DNA of 20,426 nucleotides from Chloroflexota bacterium (GCA_009692905.1 SHYI01000006.1:1-20426), one strand, 5' to 3'; counted from the stretch's first letter, positions 12,620 through 20,119 are shown. Numbers and translations: made by a program. Notes: generated by a model from the sequence alone, not told the origin.

Positions 12620-14049
12620 CCTGGCATGCGGTGATCGGCATTGAGGTGCACGTGCAGCTACGCACCGTCACAAAGATGTTCTGCCCTTGCGCGATTCCGG
12701 CCGAGGGCGACCTGCCAAACAGCAAGACCTGCCCAACCTGTCTCGGTCTCCCTGGCGCACTCCCAGTGCCGAACAAGGCGGCCATTGAGAAGGTGCTCGC
12801 CGTTGGTGCTGCGATCGGTGCCGCTGCGCCAGCAACCACGATCTGGGATCGCAAGAACTACTTCTACCCAGATCTACCGAAGGGGTATCAGATCAGCCAG
12901 CTCGACTTCCCACTCGCCGAGCACGGCACCATTGAAGTAACCACGAGCGCCGGAACGAGTCGCGTGCGCATTCGCCGTGCCCATCTCGAAGAGGATACGG
13001 CGCGCCTTCGCCACGAGAAGGGGGGTGATGGGAAGCGCTCCAGCCTCATCGACTACAACCGTTCAGGCGTTGCGCTCCTTGAGATCGTGACCGAACCAGA
13101 CATTCGCGACGCGGAGACGGCCCGACGCTACGCCGAAGAGCTTCGCCTCCTGCTGCGCACGATCGGTGCAGCCGACGCCGAGATGGAGAACGGGCAGATG
13201 CGCGTCGAGGCAAACGTCTCGATCCGTCCAAGCGAGGATGCACCGTTTGGTACGCGCACCGAAGTAAAGAACATGAACTCCTTCCGCTCGGTGGAGAAGG
13301 CGATCGCCTTTGAGATTGCACGGCAGACCGAAGTCCTTGAATCGGGTGGAACGATCACGCAAGAGACACGCGGCTGGGATGAGTCAAGCGAGAGCACCTA
13401 CACGATGCGGGCCAAAGAGAACTCGCACGACTATCGCTACTTCCCAGAGCCAGACCTCCCACCACTCGCCATTGATCCAGCCTGGCTGGCAGGCATCGTT
13501 GCCAGCATCCCCGAGATCCCGTCAGCACGACGAGCACGCTATGTGGAACAGCTCGCGCTCTCCGAATATGACGCCGCCGTACTCGTTGGGGAGCCGCGCG
13601 CTGCGGCGCTCTTCGAAGCGGCACGTGCTGCAGGTGCAACGATCGATGCGAAGACGCTCGCGAACTGGGTGACGGGCGAGTATCTCCGTGCCGCAAATGA
13701 GGGGGCTGCTGAGCCAGACCCAGTGCAGTTCGCCGCGCTGATCGGCGCCGTCTCTCGTAAGGAGATCAACGGCACCACAGGGAAAGAACTCTTCGCCGAG
13801 CTCCTCGGCGGCAGCTTTGATGTGCGCGCGGCGATCGCTGAGCGCGGCCTCGGGCAGATTAGTGACGACGGCGCCCTGAAGAAACTTGCTAGCGAGGTGC
13901 TCGCTGCGAACCCACAGGCGCTCGCCGACTGGAAGGCGGGGAAGCAGCAGGCGATCGGCTTCTTGGTTGGCCAGGCGATGAAGGCGAGCAAGGGGCGTGG
14001 CGACGCTGCCCAACTTGGCGCCGTCTTCAAGACTCTGCTCGACGCCTAA
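12616..14049 (+). CDS. gatB: Asp-tRNA(Asn)/Glu-tRNA(Gln) amidotransferase subunit B
   Basis: 477-aa GatB, the kinase/transamidase subunit. It phosphorylates the misacylated tRNA side chain and uses ammonia from GatA. Diagnostic parts: AVIGIEVHVQLRTVTKMFCPC, with a Cys pair followed by CPTCLGLPGALPVPN; YFYPDLPKGYQISQ; RIRRAHLEEDTARL; the substrate-binding cradle VNMEVKNMNSFRS-like segment (TEVKNMNSFRSVEKAIAFE); and HDYRYFPEPDLPPL. A helical YqeY-like tail domain follows (from about 330, ending FKTLLDA). GAGGTGG (12605-12611) precedes the ATG by 4 nt, inside the aminotransferase gene. The TAA is directly followed by the GTG of the next gene. Confidence 0.98.
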   Translation: MTWHAVIGIEVHVQLRTVTKMFCPCAIPAEGDLPNSKTCPTCLGLPGALPVPNKAAIEKVLAVGAAIGAAAPATTIWDRKNYFYPDLPKGYQISQLDFPLAEHGTIEVTTSAGTSRVRIRRAHLEEDTARLRHEKGGDGKRSSLIDYNRSGVALLEIVTEPDIRDAETARRYAEELRLLLRTIGAADAEMENGQMRVEANVSIRPSEDAPFGTRTEVKNMNSFRSVEKAIAFEIARQTEVLESGGTITQETRGWDESSESTYTMRAKENSHDYRYFPEPDLPPLAIDPAWLAGIVASIPEIPSARRARYVEQLALSEYDAAVLVGEPRAAALFEAARAAGATIDAKTLANWVTGEYLRAANEGAAEPDPVQFAALIGAVSRKEINGTTGKELFAELLGGSFDVRAAIAERGLGQISDDGALKKLASEVLAANPQALADWKAGKQQAIGFLVGQAMKASKGRGDAAQLGAVFKTLLDA

Positions 14050-14322
14050 GTGCTCGACCTGGTTCGACTCTTCGTTGGCGGTCTCGGCATCGCTGGATTT
14101 GTCTATCTCGCGCTTCGACTCCCGCCGCTCCTTCGAGCGCGAACGGAGTGGGCGAACCGCATCGGCGCTGCAGCGCGCTATGAGGCGTGGCGCGGCACCC
14201 CGGGGAGTGGCCCCGACCTTGTCGATCGTCTCGAGGGTGAGCTCATCGCCAATCGACTCCGCAGGCTTGCCGGCGTTGGCGCCGCCTCAATTGCTGGGGT
14301 GCTACTCGCTCTCTTTGCCTAA
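14050..14322 (+). CDS. Small two-segment membrane protein, hypothetical
   Basis: 90-aa predicted protein with a GTG start immediately after the gatB stop (no gap). I do not recognise the family. Two hydrophobic segments are visible: residues ~4-24 (LVRLFVGGLGIAGFVYLAL) and ~72-90 (ending SIAGVLLALFA). Between them is a charged loop rich in Arg/Glu (LLRARTEWANR, GELIANRLRRL), suggesting a hairpin membrane protein. Codon use (G/C third positions) resembles its neighbours, supporting a real gene. No Shine-Dalgarno is seen, so translation may depend on reinitiation after gatB. The 3' end is 15 bp from the convergent CoA-binding gene. Confidence 0.7.
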   Translation: MLDLVRLFVGGLGIAGFVYLALRLPPLLRARTEWANRIGAAARYEAWRGTPGSGPDLVDRLEGELIANRLRRLAGVGAASIAGVLLALFA

Positions 14323-14337
14323 GGCGATTGCCGTACG

Positions 14338-14856
14338 TTATTGGCCCGGCCCAGTAATCCCAAGGCGTGGCATTTCAATAGCTGGGCAACGGTTTTGTAC
14401 GAAGTGCATGCCAGCGTCGACTGCGATCGATGCGGCAGCGGGACTGACGATTCCAAGCTGCAGCCAGAGTCCGCCCGCGCCAATCGCGACGGCCTCGCGT
14501 GCCACCTCCTCGCACTCCTCAGAGCGCCGGAAGACATCAACGAGGTCGATCCGCTCCCCAGCCGGAAGTGAGGCGGCAGCGGCACGGAGTGTTGGATAGC
14601 AGGGGAGGCCCGCCACCCCGTTGAGCAGCGCTTCCGGCATGGGGTTGATCGGGAGGATCTGCCAGCCAGCTGCGGCGAGTGTGCGCAGGACGCCGTGCGA
14701 GGGGCGGTCCGGGCGGGGGGAGGCGCCGACGATCGCGATGGTGCGACTCTCCGTCAGCATGCGGCGCATGAGCGCGTCTACTGCGGCGGGCTCCGGGGCG
14801 CCCCCCTCGGCGGCCTCTATGGCTGCCCGTAGTCGTGCGCGTTCCTGCTCATCCAT
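14338..14856 (-). CDS. CoA-binding domain protein (YccU/CoA_binding_2 type)
   Basis: 172-aa protein with the compact Rossmann CoA-binding fold. IAIVGASPRPDRPSHGVLR gives the nucleotide-binding first strand and loop, followed by AAGWQILPINP, IDLVDVFRRSEEC and GGLWLQLGIVS. The terminal MHFVQNRCPAIEMPRLG matches the family signature VxDRCxxIExxRL, with Asn for Asp. Members bind CoA; physiological roles are poorly known. About 35 N-terminal residues are a variable helical extension. The ATG diverges from dnaE across 35 bp and has no Shine-Dalgarno; TACTAT lies 6 nt upstream on the minus strand. The gene converges on the small membrane protein with no clear terminator in the 15-bp gap. Confidence 0.9.
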   Translation of the reverse strand: MDEQERARLRAAIEAAEGGAPEPAAVDALMRRMLTESRTIAIVGASPRPDRPSHGVLRTLAAAGWQILPINPMPEALLNGVAGLPCYPTLRAAAASLPAGERIDLVDVFRRSEECEEVAREAVAIGAGGLWLQLGIVSPAAASIAVDAGMHFVQNRCPAIEMPRLGITGPGQ

Positions 14857-14891
14857 AGGGGGATAGTACGCCGATCGCTAGACTGCCCCAC
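14857..14891. promoter_or_regulatory. 35-bp divergent promoter pair, CoA-binding gene / dnaE
   Basis: Minus strand: TACTAT (plus positions 14863-14868) ends 6 nt before the ATG at 14856. Plus strand: TAGACT (14879-14884) ends 7 nt before the GTG at 14892. Only 10 bp, containing the palindrome CGATCG (14872-14877), lies between the two -10-like boxes. Predicted transcription starts coincide with, or lie 1 nt from, the start codons, and neither gene has a Shine-Dalgarno. Recognisable -35 boxes are absent. Confidence 0.55.
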
Positions 14892-17800
14892 GTGAGCGCC
14901 AAGCCTGACTTTACGCACCTCCACGTCCACAGCGAGTTCAGCCTGCTCGACGGCATGAGCAACCTGGAGTCGCTGATGGAGGAGACGAAGCGCCTCGGGA
15001 TGGACTCCATCGCCCTCACCGACCATGGTGCCCTCTACGGCTCCGTGCAATTCGTGCAGGCCGCAAAGCGGCACGGGATTAAGCCGATCATCGGCGTCGA
15101 GACATACGTCGCTCGCCGTGGCATGCGCGACAAAGAGGGGAAGGCCGACCAGCAGCCGTTCCATCTGATCGCCCTCGCAACGAGCGGCACCGGCTATCGC
15201 AACCTCTGCCGGATCGTCACCGACGCACACCTCGACGGGCTCTACTACAAGCCACGTACCGACCACGAGCATCTTGCGCGGCACGCTGAGGGCCTCGTCG
15301 GACTATCGGGCTGCTTGAACGGCGAGATCGCACGCGCACTCGAGGTTGATGACTGGGAGCATGCGCGCGCCCTCGCGGGGAAGTACGGCGAGATCTTTGG
15401 GAAGGGGCGCTTCTTCCTTGAGGTGCAAGATCACGGACTCCCCGAGCAGCGTCGCTTGAACGAACAGCTCTTCCGTCTCGCCCCCGAAGTGGGCCTGCCG
15501 CTCGTGCTGACGAACGATCTGCACTACGTTCGCGCCGACCAGCGTGATGCGCACGACGTGCTCCTCTGCATCGGCACGGCGAGCAACCTTGAGACACCGG
15601 GTCGCATGAAGTTCGGTTCTGGCGACTTCTATCTCAAGTCGCCAGCGCAGATGGCGGCGCTCTTCCCTGACCGCCCGGAACTGCTCAAGAACACGCGGCT
15701 CATCGCCGAGATGGTGGACTTCAGCCTGGAGCTCGGCACAACGCGCGTTCCAGACATTGAGGTGCCAGCGGGCGAGAGCGTTGAGACCTGGCTCACCAAA
15801 GAGGCTGAGCGAGGGCTCGTCCGTCGATTCGGCACGCCGAGTGAAGCGGCGCGCGTTCGACTCGCATATGAGCTCGATGTGATCATCAAGATGGGCTACG
15901 CCGCCTACTTCCTTATTGTGGCCGACTTCGTGCGCTTTGCTCGAGAGCAGGGGATCGCGACCACCTGCCGAGGCAGTGCACCCGGGTCAATCGTGACCTA
16001 CGCGCTCGGCATCACGCCCGTAGACCCGCTGCATTACGAACTTCCGTTCGAGCGATTCCTGAACGAGGACCGCGTGACCATGCCCGATATTGACATCGAC
16101 TTTGAAGATGGTCGCCGTGACGAGGTGATTCGCTACGTTTCGCAAAAGTATGGGGAAGACCGCGTTGCCCAAATCATCACCTTCGGCACGATGGCGGCGC
16201 GTGCATCGATCCGCGACGTTGGGCGCGTGCTCGGGAAGAGCTACAGCGAGGTTGATCGCATCGCTAAATCGGTGCCCGCACTCCTGAACATCAGCCTTGC
16301 CCAGGCGCGAAAGTCCCCGGAATTTGCAGCCTACGCCGATGGGACCGAGTACAACCAGCTCATCGGTCTCGCTGAGCAACTGGAGGGGGTGGTACGGAAC
16401 GCCTCAACGCACGCCGCGGGTGTGGTGATCAGCCGAGAGCCACTTACCGAGATCATGGCGCTCCAGCGTGCGACGAATTCCGAGGGGGTCATGACCCAGA
16501 TCGAGATGCACGGGGTAGAGGCACTCGGCCTCCTAAAGTTTGACTTCCTCGGCCTGGCGAACCTCACGATTCTCCGCACGGCGGTTGATCGCATTCGAGA
16601 GACGCGCGGTATTGAGATCAATCTCGACAAGATCCCCCTTGATGACGCGAAGACGTTCGCTCTCCTCGCCTCAGGCGAGACGACCGGAATCTTCCAGCTC
16701 GAGTCGCCCGGCATGCGCCGCTATATCAAGGAGTTGCGCCCGACGAGCGTTTACGACCTAGCCGCCATGGTCGCGCTCTATCGGCCAGGGCCAATGGCGA
16801 ACATTCCGACCTACATCCGCCGCAAACACGGCCAGGAGGCGGTGACGTATCTGCACCCCCTCCTTGAGCCGTTCCTGAAGCGAACCTACGGAGTCTTCGT
16901 TTATCAGGAGGACATCATGGCCGCGGCCTCTGCGCTCGGTGGCTTCTCGGGCCCGAAGGCGGACACGCTGGGATACGCGGTGCGCAAGAAGAAAGAGGAT
17001 GTCCTTGCGGGCTTGAAGCAAGAGTTCATCACGAGCGCCGCCGAGCGGGGGGTCGCACGCGCCACGATCGAAAAGGTCTTCGAGGCATTTGAGCCGTTCG
17101 CAAACTACGGATTCAACAAGGCCCATGCGACCTGCTACGGCCTGATCGCCTACCAAACCGCGTACCTCAAGGCGAACTACACCGTGGAGTACATGACTAG
17201 CGTGTTGAACGCCTTCCGAAGCAAAGAGGAGAAGGTTGCTGCTGCGATTGCGGAGTGCCGTCGCCTTGGCATTCCGGTGCTCCCCCCAGATGTTGACTTC
17301 TCAAATCTCGACTTTGAGCCAGAGGGGGAGGCGATCCGCTTCGGCCTCTTAGGGGTCAAGAATGTTGGAGCTACTGCCGCCGAGTCCATCGTTGCGGCGC
17401 GTGAGGCGGGGGAGCAGGCGGCCTCACTACAGGAGTTCTGTGAGCGGATTGATCTTCGACTCGCCAATAAGCGCGTCCTTGAAGCGCTGGCGAAGGTTGG
17501 GGCGCTCCGTCGCTTCGGCCACCCGGCACAGATCCTGCTCGCCCTTGATGACGCGATCTCTGGCGGCTCTAGTGCGCAGCGCGAGCGCGCGGCGGGTCAG
17601 GTCGGTCTCTTTGATGCGATGCCTGAGCTTGCCGGCGCGGGGATCCCCGCACTCCCACACGTCACGGAGGCTTCGACGCGCGAACGGCTGCGCTGGGAGC
17701 GCGAGCTAATGGGCGTCTATCTGAGCGATCACCCAATGAACGCGTTGGCTCCAGCAATGCAGCCGTATGTGGGCACCTTCGTTGGTGACTTTAGCGATGA

Positions 17801-18581
17801 GTCGTTCCGCGATGAGACGGCGACACTCGGCGCCATCGTCTTGAGCATTCGGCAGATGGTGACGAAGAAGGGTGCCTCAATGGCGATCATCACCGTGGAG
17901 GATCTCACGGGGAGCATGGAGGTCGTGGCCTTCCCGCAGGTGTGGGAGTCGACGAAGAGCTCCTGGATCGAGGGCGAAGGGATTCTCATCGCCGGTCGCA
18001 CCGAGCAGCGCGGTGAAGAGTGGTCGCTTCTCGTTGAGTCCGTCGTTCCGTGGGAGGAGGCGACGCGCCTAAGCGCCGACGCAGTTCGCTCCAGGCTCAC
18101 CGTTTCGAGCGGGGGGCGACGCTACGCAAAGCGTTCTGTCGCGCCGCTCCCAAACGGCGGGATTCCGGCGGGCATGGTCCCTGAGGGGATGGAGGCGGGC
18201 GCACCACTCATGCCGGAGCGCGCACCCGCCGAATTTGATGCGTCCGTCGCGGTCGAGGCGCCACCTGCAGAGCCGCTCGCCGGGGCCATGTCGAATCCTG
18301 ATCCGGCAGAGATTCCCGCAGGCGCGGTGCTGCATATCAAGTTCAAGGCGCGCCAGTCCGTTGAGGAGACGATTCGCGCCATGGAGATCGTGAAGGGGGA
18401 GCTGCGTGCGCGACCAGGGGCGACCCGTGTGGTGGTGCATATCCCGCAGGGGGGTGGCGCCCAACTCTTGCCGATGGAGCAGCGCAATGGTGTCGCATGG
18501 GATGCGGGCCTCCCCGCGATCCTGCGTGACCGCGTGGGTGGCGACGGGATTGAGTTGGAGCTGATCTCCCCCACAAACTGA
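14892..18581 (+). CDS. dnaE: DNA polymerase III alpha subunit (DnaE1 type)
   Basis: 1229-aa replicative polymerase. The N-terminal PHP domain keeps its canonical metal residues: H9, H11, D20, D44-H45 (ALTDHG), E70 (GVETYV), H91 (FHLIAL), the SGCLNGEIA and EVQDHG motifs, and TNDLHY. It may therefore retain an active PHP exonuclease, as in other intact-PHP DnaE1 proteins. Palm catalytic aspartates are in PDIDIDFED (D399, D401, D403), with D551 in LKFDFLGL. Later parts: the fingers (YGVFVYQEDIM), HhH (LLGVKNVGATAAESI, ~817), OB fold (~974-1020, VEDLTGSMEVVAF), a Pro/Ala-rich linker (~1070-1145), and a C-terminal domain. The GTG start has no Shine-Dalgarno; TAGACT 7 nt upstream suggests a leaderless mRNA. 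It diverges from the CoA-binding gene. Confidence 0.98.
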   Translation: MSAKPDFTHLHVHSEFSLLDGMSNLESLMEETKRLGMDSIALTDHGALYGSVQFVQAAKRHGIKPIIGVETYVARRGMRDKEGKADQQPFHLIALATSGTGYRNLCRIVTDAHLDGLYYKPRTDHEHLARHAEGLVGLSGCLNGEIARALEVDDWEHARALAGKYGEIFGKGRFFLEVQDHGLPEQRRLNEQLFRLAPEVGLPLVLTNDLHYVRADQRDAHDVLLCIGTASNLETPGRMKFGSGDFYLKSPAQMAALFPDRPELLKNTRLIAEMVDFSLELGTTRVPDIEVPAGESVETWLTKEAERGLVRRFGTPSEAARVRLAYELDVIIKMGYAAYFLIVADFVRFAREQGIATTCRGSAPGSIVTYALGITPVDPLHYELPFERFLNEDRVTMPDIDIDFEDGRRDEVIRYVSQKYGEDRVAQIITFGTMAARASIRDVGRVLGKSYSEVDRIAKSVPALLNISLAQARKSPEFAAYADGTEYNQLIGLAEQLEGVVRNASTHAAGVVISREPLTEIMALQRATNSEGVMTQIEMHGVEALGLLKFDFLGLANLTILRTAVDRIRETRGIEINLDKIPLDDAKTFALLASGETTGIFQLESPGMRRYIKELRPTSVYDLAAMVALYRPGPMANIPTYIRRKHGQEAVTYLHPLLEPFLKRTYGVFVYQEDIMAAASALGGFSGPKADTLGYAVRKKKEDVLAGLKQEFITSAAERGVARATIEKVFEAFEPFANYGFNKAHATCYGLIAYQTAYLKANYTVEYMTSVLNAFRSKEEKVAAAIAECRRLGIPVLPPDVDFSNLDFEPEGEAIRFGLLGVKNVGATAAESIVAAREAGEQAASLQEFCERIDLRLANKRVLEALAKVGALRRFGHPAQILLALDDAISGGSSAQRERAAGQVGLFDAMPELAGAGIPALPHVTEASTRERLRWERELMGVYLSDHPMNALAPAMQPYVGTFVGDFSDESFRDETATLGAIVLSIRQMVTKKGASMAIITVEDLTGSMEVVAFPQVWESTKSSWIEGEGILIAGRTEQRGEEWSLLVESVVPWEEATRLSADAVRSRLTVSSGGRRYAKRSVAPLPNGGIPAGMVPEGMEAGAPLMPERAPAEFDASVAVEAPPAEPLAGAMSNPDPAEIPAGAVLHIKFKARQSVEETIRAMEIVKGELRARPGATRVVVHIPQGGGAQLLPMEQRNGVAWDAGLPAILRDRVGGDGIELELISPTN

Positions 18582-18617
18582 TGAAGATCCAGCCCTGCAG
18601 ATTTATGGAGAAGAGGG

Positions 18618-18629
18618 GAGAATAGCCAT
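18618..18629 (+). promoter_or_regulatory. Purine-rich -10-like / ribosome-binding element before the UbiA-family gene
   Basis: GAGAAT (18618-18623) sits exactly 6 nt before the ATG at 18630, the spacing seen at other putative leaderless starts. The same tract (GAGGGGAG, 18613-18620) could act as a Shine-Dalgarno with 9-nt spacing, so the reading is ambiguous. No terminator is visible in the 48-bp gap after dnaE, so read-through is also possible. Confidence 0.35.
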
Positions 18630-19670
18630 ATGAGCAGCAAAGATTACGTCTCCGTCCTAACCCGTCAGTCCGCCCCTGAGGGCGTTGATTGGCGCACGAT
18701 GTCAGTCGTCGCGCGCGCACTGCTCCTTACACGCGCCTCAGTGCTCCCGCTGACAATTCTCGGCTCTGGACAGGGCCTCCTCTTCGCCTGGTGGAGCGGC
18801 AAGATCAGTGACGCCACGTTTGGCGGCAACGCCGTCAGCGGCATCCTCCTCGGCTTCGCCGCCTTCTTCGGCGCAAACCTCGCCCATGCGGCAAACAACC
18901 TGGCGAACGACTGGCGCGACTATCACGACGGTCTCGATCGACCCGGTTACCCGCGCGCCGACTACTCGCCGCATCCGATCGCATCGGGTGCCATGTCGAG
19001 CCGCACGCTGCTCATCACCATTGGCGTGTTGACCGCCCTCGCCGCAATCCTCGGCGGCTTCACGATGGTGATTCGTGGCGAGCCACTCCTTGGCGCCTTT
19101 GCGATCGCTGGCCTCATCCTTTCGTGGGGCTACACCGATCCACCACTACGCTTCAAGCGCCGCGGCCTCGGTGAGCTCTCGGCGTTCATCGTGTGGGGTC
19201 CACTCATGGGTGGGGGAACCTACCTCGCTGCCACCGGCTCCGTTGATGCGATCGCGTTGATCGCCACGCTGCCGTGGGCACTCTTCGTCACCGCCGTGCT
19301 CTTCGGCAAGCATCTCGACAAGATCGAGGCGGACGGCTCACGCGGCGTGAAGACCTTCGTGGTCCGTATCGGCGAGCGCCGTGCGCGTGTATTCACAACG
19401 GTGCTGATCTCTGCTGGCTATCTGGGGATCGCGATCTTTGCGATCCCTGCAGTCGGAATCTTCCCATGGTTCGTCGCGCCACTTGCGGGACTCGGTGCAA
19501 TCGTTGCGCTACCAGCTTTGAAGATTGTCGCTGCGCCGCGTCCGGCCGCACCGCCCGCGGGCTATCCGCTCTGGCCACTCTGGCATGTTGGTGCGGCCTT
19601 CCTCGCCTCGCGGCCCGCAATGGGGGCGCTCCTTGTTGGGCTGGTTGTTGGGGCGATCCTCGGCCGCTAA
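18630..19670 (+). CDS. UbiA-family prenyltransferase, MenA-like
   Basis: 346-aa polytopic membrane enzyme of the UbiA superfamily, which transfers a polyprenyl chain to an aromatic acceptor. The first Asp-rich motif is N90-L-A-N-D94-W-R-D97 (ANNLANDWRDYHDGLDRP), followed by IASGAMSSRTLL as in MenA. The second is HLDKIEADGSRGVKT (D230, D235), corresponding to NLRDIExDxxxGKRTLAVRLG in MenA. WGYTDPPLRFKRRGLGE and WGPLMGGGTY complete the match. About eight hydrophobic segments are present. The best guess is 1,4-dihydroxy-2-naphthoate polyprenyltransferase (menaquinone synthesis), but no other men gene is in the window and the substrate is unproven. The gene follows dnaE by 48 bp and converges on the minus-strand small protein across 12 bp. 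Confidence 0.88.
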   Translation: MSSKDYVSVLTRQSAPEGVDWRTMSVVARALLLTRASVLPLTILGSGQGLLFAWWSGKISDATFGGNAVSGILLGFAAFFGANLAHAANNLANDWRDYHDGLDRPGYPRADYSPHPIASGAMSSRTLLITIGVLTALAAILGGFTMVIRGEPLLGAFAIAGLILSWGYTDPPLRFKRRGLGELSAFIVWGPLMGGGTYLAATGSVDAIALIATLPWALFVTAVLFGKHLDKIEADGSRGVKTFVVRIGERRARVFTTVLISAGYLGIAIFAIPAVGIFPWFVAPLAGLGAIVALPALKIVAAPRPAAPPAGYPLWPLWHVGAAFLASRPAMGALLVGLVVGAILGR

Positions 19671-19682
19671 GCCGACGGGGAG

Positions 19683-19898
19683 CTACTTCCCCTTCGCCTC
19701 AGGTCGCGCGACGCGCGCTGGCGGAACGCGCAGCGCCTCAAACTTCGCAATCTCAACTTCAATTGCTGCGACCTCCGCAGCGGCGGTACGCCATTCAGCT
19801 GAGCCTGCAGCTGCTGCGGCGCGCTTTGCGCGGGCGGCGGCATGTTCGCGCATGAGGGTAGGGCGATCGGCGCGCGGGGTGAATGCCTTCTCGCTCAT
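19683..19898 (-). CDS. Small alanine-rich hypothetical protein
   Basis: 71-aa protein of unrecognised family. The start is set by GGGAGG (plus positions 19903-19908) 4 nt before the ATG at 19898. The longer open frame beginning at 19949 is translation of the tRNA-Leu 3' half (MRVRVPPSAP-type artefact) and is rejected. The sequence is highly charged and Ala-rich, predicted mostly helical: EHAAARAKRAAAAAGSAEW, then EVAAIEVEIAKFEALRV, with a basic Pro-containing tail. It lies 21 nt downstream of the tRNA-Leu(UAA) 3' end and could be transcribed with the tRNA pair. No signal peptide or membrane segment is visible. Function unknown. Confidence 0.65.
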   Translation of the reverse strand: MSEKAFTPRADRPTLMREHAAARAKRAAAAAGSAEWRTAAAEVAAIEVEIAKFEALRVPPARVARPEAKGK

Positions 19899-19902
19899 GT
19901 TG

Positions 19903-19908
19903 CCTCCC
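19903..19908 (-). promoter_or_regulatory. Shine-Dalgarno that sets the start of the 71-aa protein
   Basis: GGGAGG on the minus strand, 4 nt before the ATG at 19898. The same 4-nt spacing is seen at ssb. It lies just beyond the tRNA-Leu(UAA) 3' end, showing that the coding frame begins after the tRNA and not inside it. Confidence 0.65.
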
Positions 19909-19919
19909 TGTGATGTGGT

Positions 19920-20006
19920 TGGTGCCGAAGGCGGGACTCGAACCCGCATGATCTCATCGACCGGCCGATTTTAAGTCGGATGCGTCTGCCATTTCGCCAC
20001 TTCGGC
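19920..20006 (-). tRNA. tRNA-Leu (anticodon UAA)
   Basis: 87 nt including an encoded CCA (plus TGG at 19920-19922). Acceptor GCCGAAG pairs with CTTCGGC. The anticodon loop is CTTAAAA, giving UAA, which reads UUA/UUG. A long variable arm (GGTC/GATC stem) marks it as class II, and the T-arm is GCGGG-TTCGAGT-CCCGC. The 27:43 position reads U-C and looks unpaired. It is second in a tandem pair, 27 nt after tRNA-Leu(CAA). Confidence 0.96.
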
Positions 20007-20033
20007 CCCCCTATCGTAGCGGGGCGGTGGCTT

Positions 20034-20119
20034 TGGTACCGAAGGTGGGAGTCGAACCCACATGACCTTTCAGTCGACCGATTTTGAGTCGGTTGCGTCT
20101 GCCATTTCGCCACTTCGGC
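20034..20119 (-). tRNA. tRNA-Leu (anticodon CAA)
   Basis: 86 nt including an encoded CCA (plus TGG at 20034-20036). The acceptor pairs GCCGAAG with CTTCGGT (terminal G-U wobble). The anticodon loop is CTCAAAA, giving CAA, which reads UUG. The class II variable arm has a GAC/GTC stem, and the T-arm is GTGGG-TTCGACT-CCCAC. The first 26 nt are identical to the neighbouring tRNA-Leu(UAA) apart from the anticodon-stem edge, pointing to duplication. Confidence 0.96.

Noticed and set aside
14323..14360. Possible bidirectional terminator at the 14.33-kb convergent junction
   Set aside because: The GGCC-rich inverted bases do not form a continuous stem, and there is no T-run.
13997..14599. 200-aa plus-strand open frame across the gatB end and two small genes
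   Set aside because: Ser/Arg-rich without domain. It conflicts with the 90-aa membrane protein frame, which has better codon use, and with the CoA-binding protein on the other strand.
19671..19700. Possible terminator between the UbiA-family gene and the 71-aa gene (GGGGA/TCCCC inverted repeat)
   Set aside because: Only a 5-bp stem, no T-tract on either strand, and partly inside coding sequence.
19274..19855. 193-aa plus-strand open frame overlapping the UbiA-family gene end
   Set aside because: Arg/Cys-rich shadow of a membrane protein gene, with no start signal or domain.
19899..19949. Longer version of the 71-aa protein starting at 19949
   Set aside because: The extra residues (RVRVPPSAP) are translation of the tRNA-Leu T-arm and acceptor; a proper SD precedes the internal ATG at 19898.
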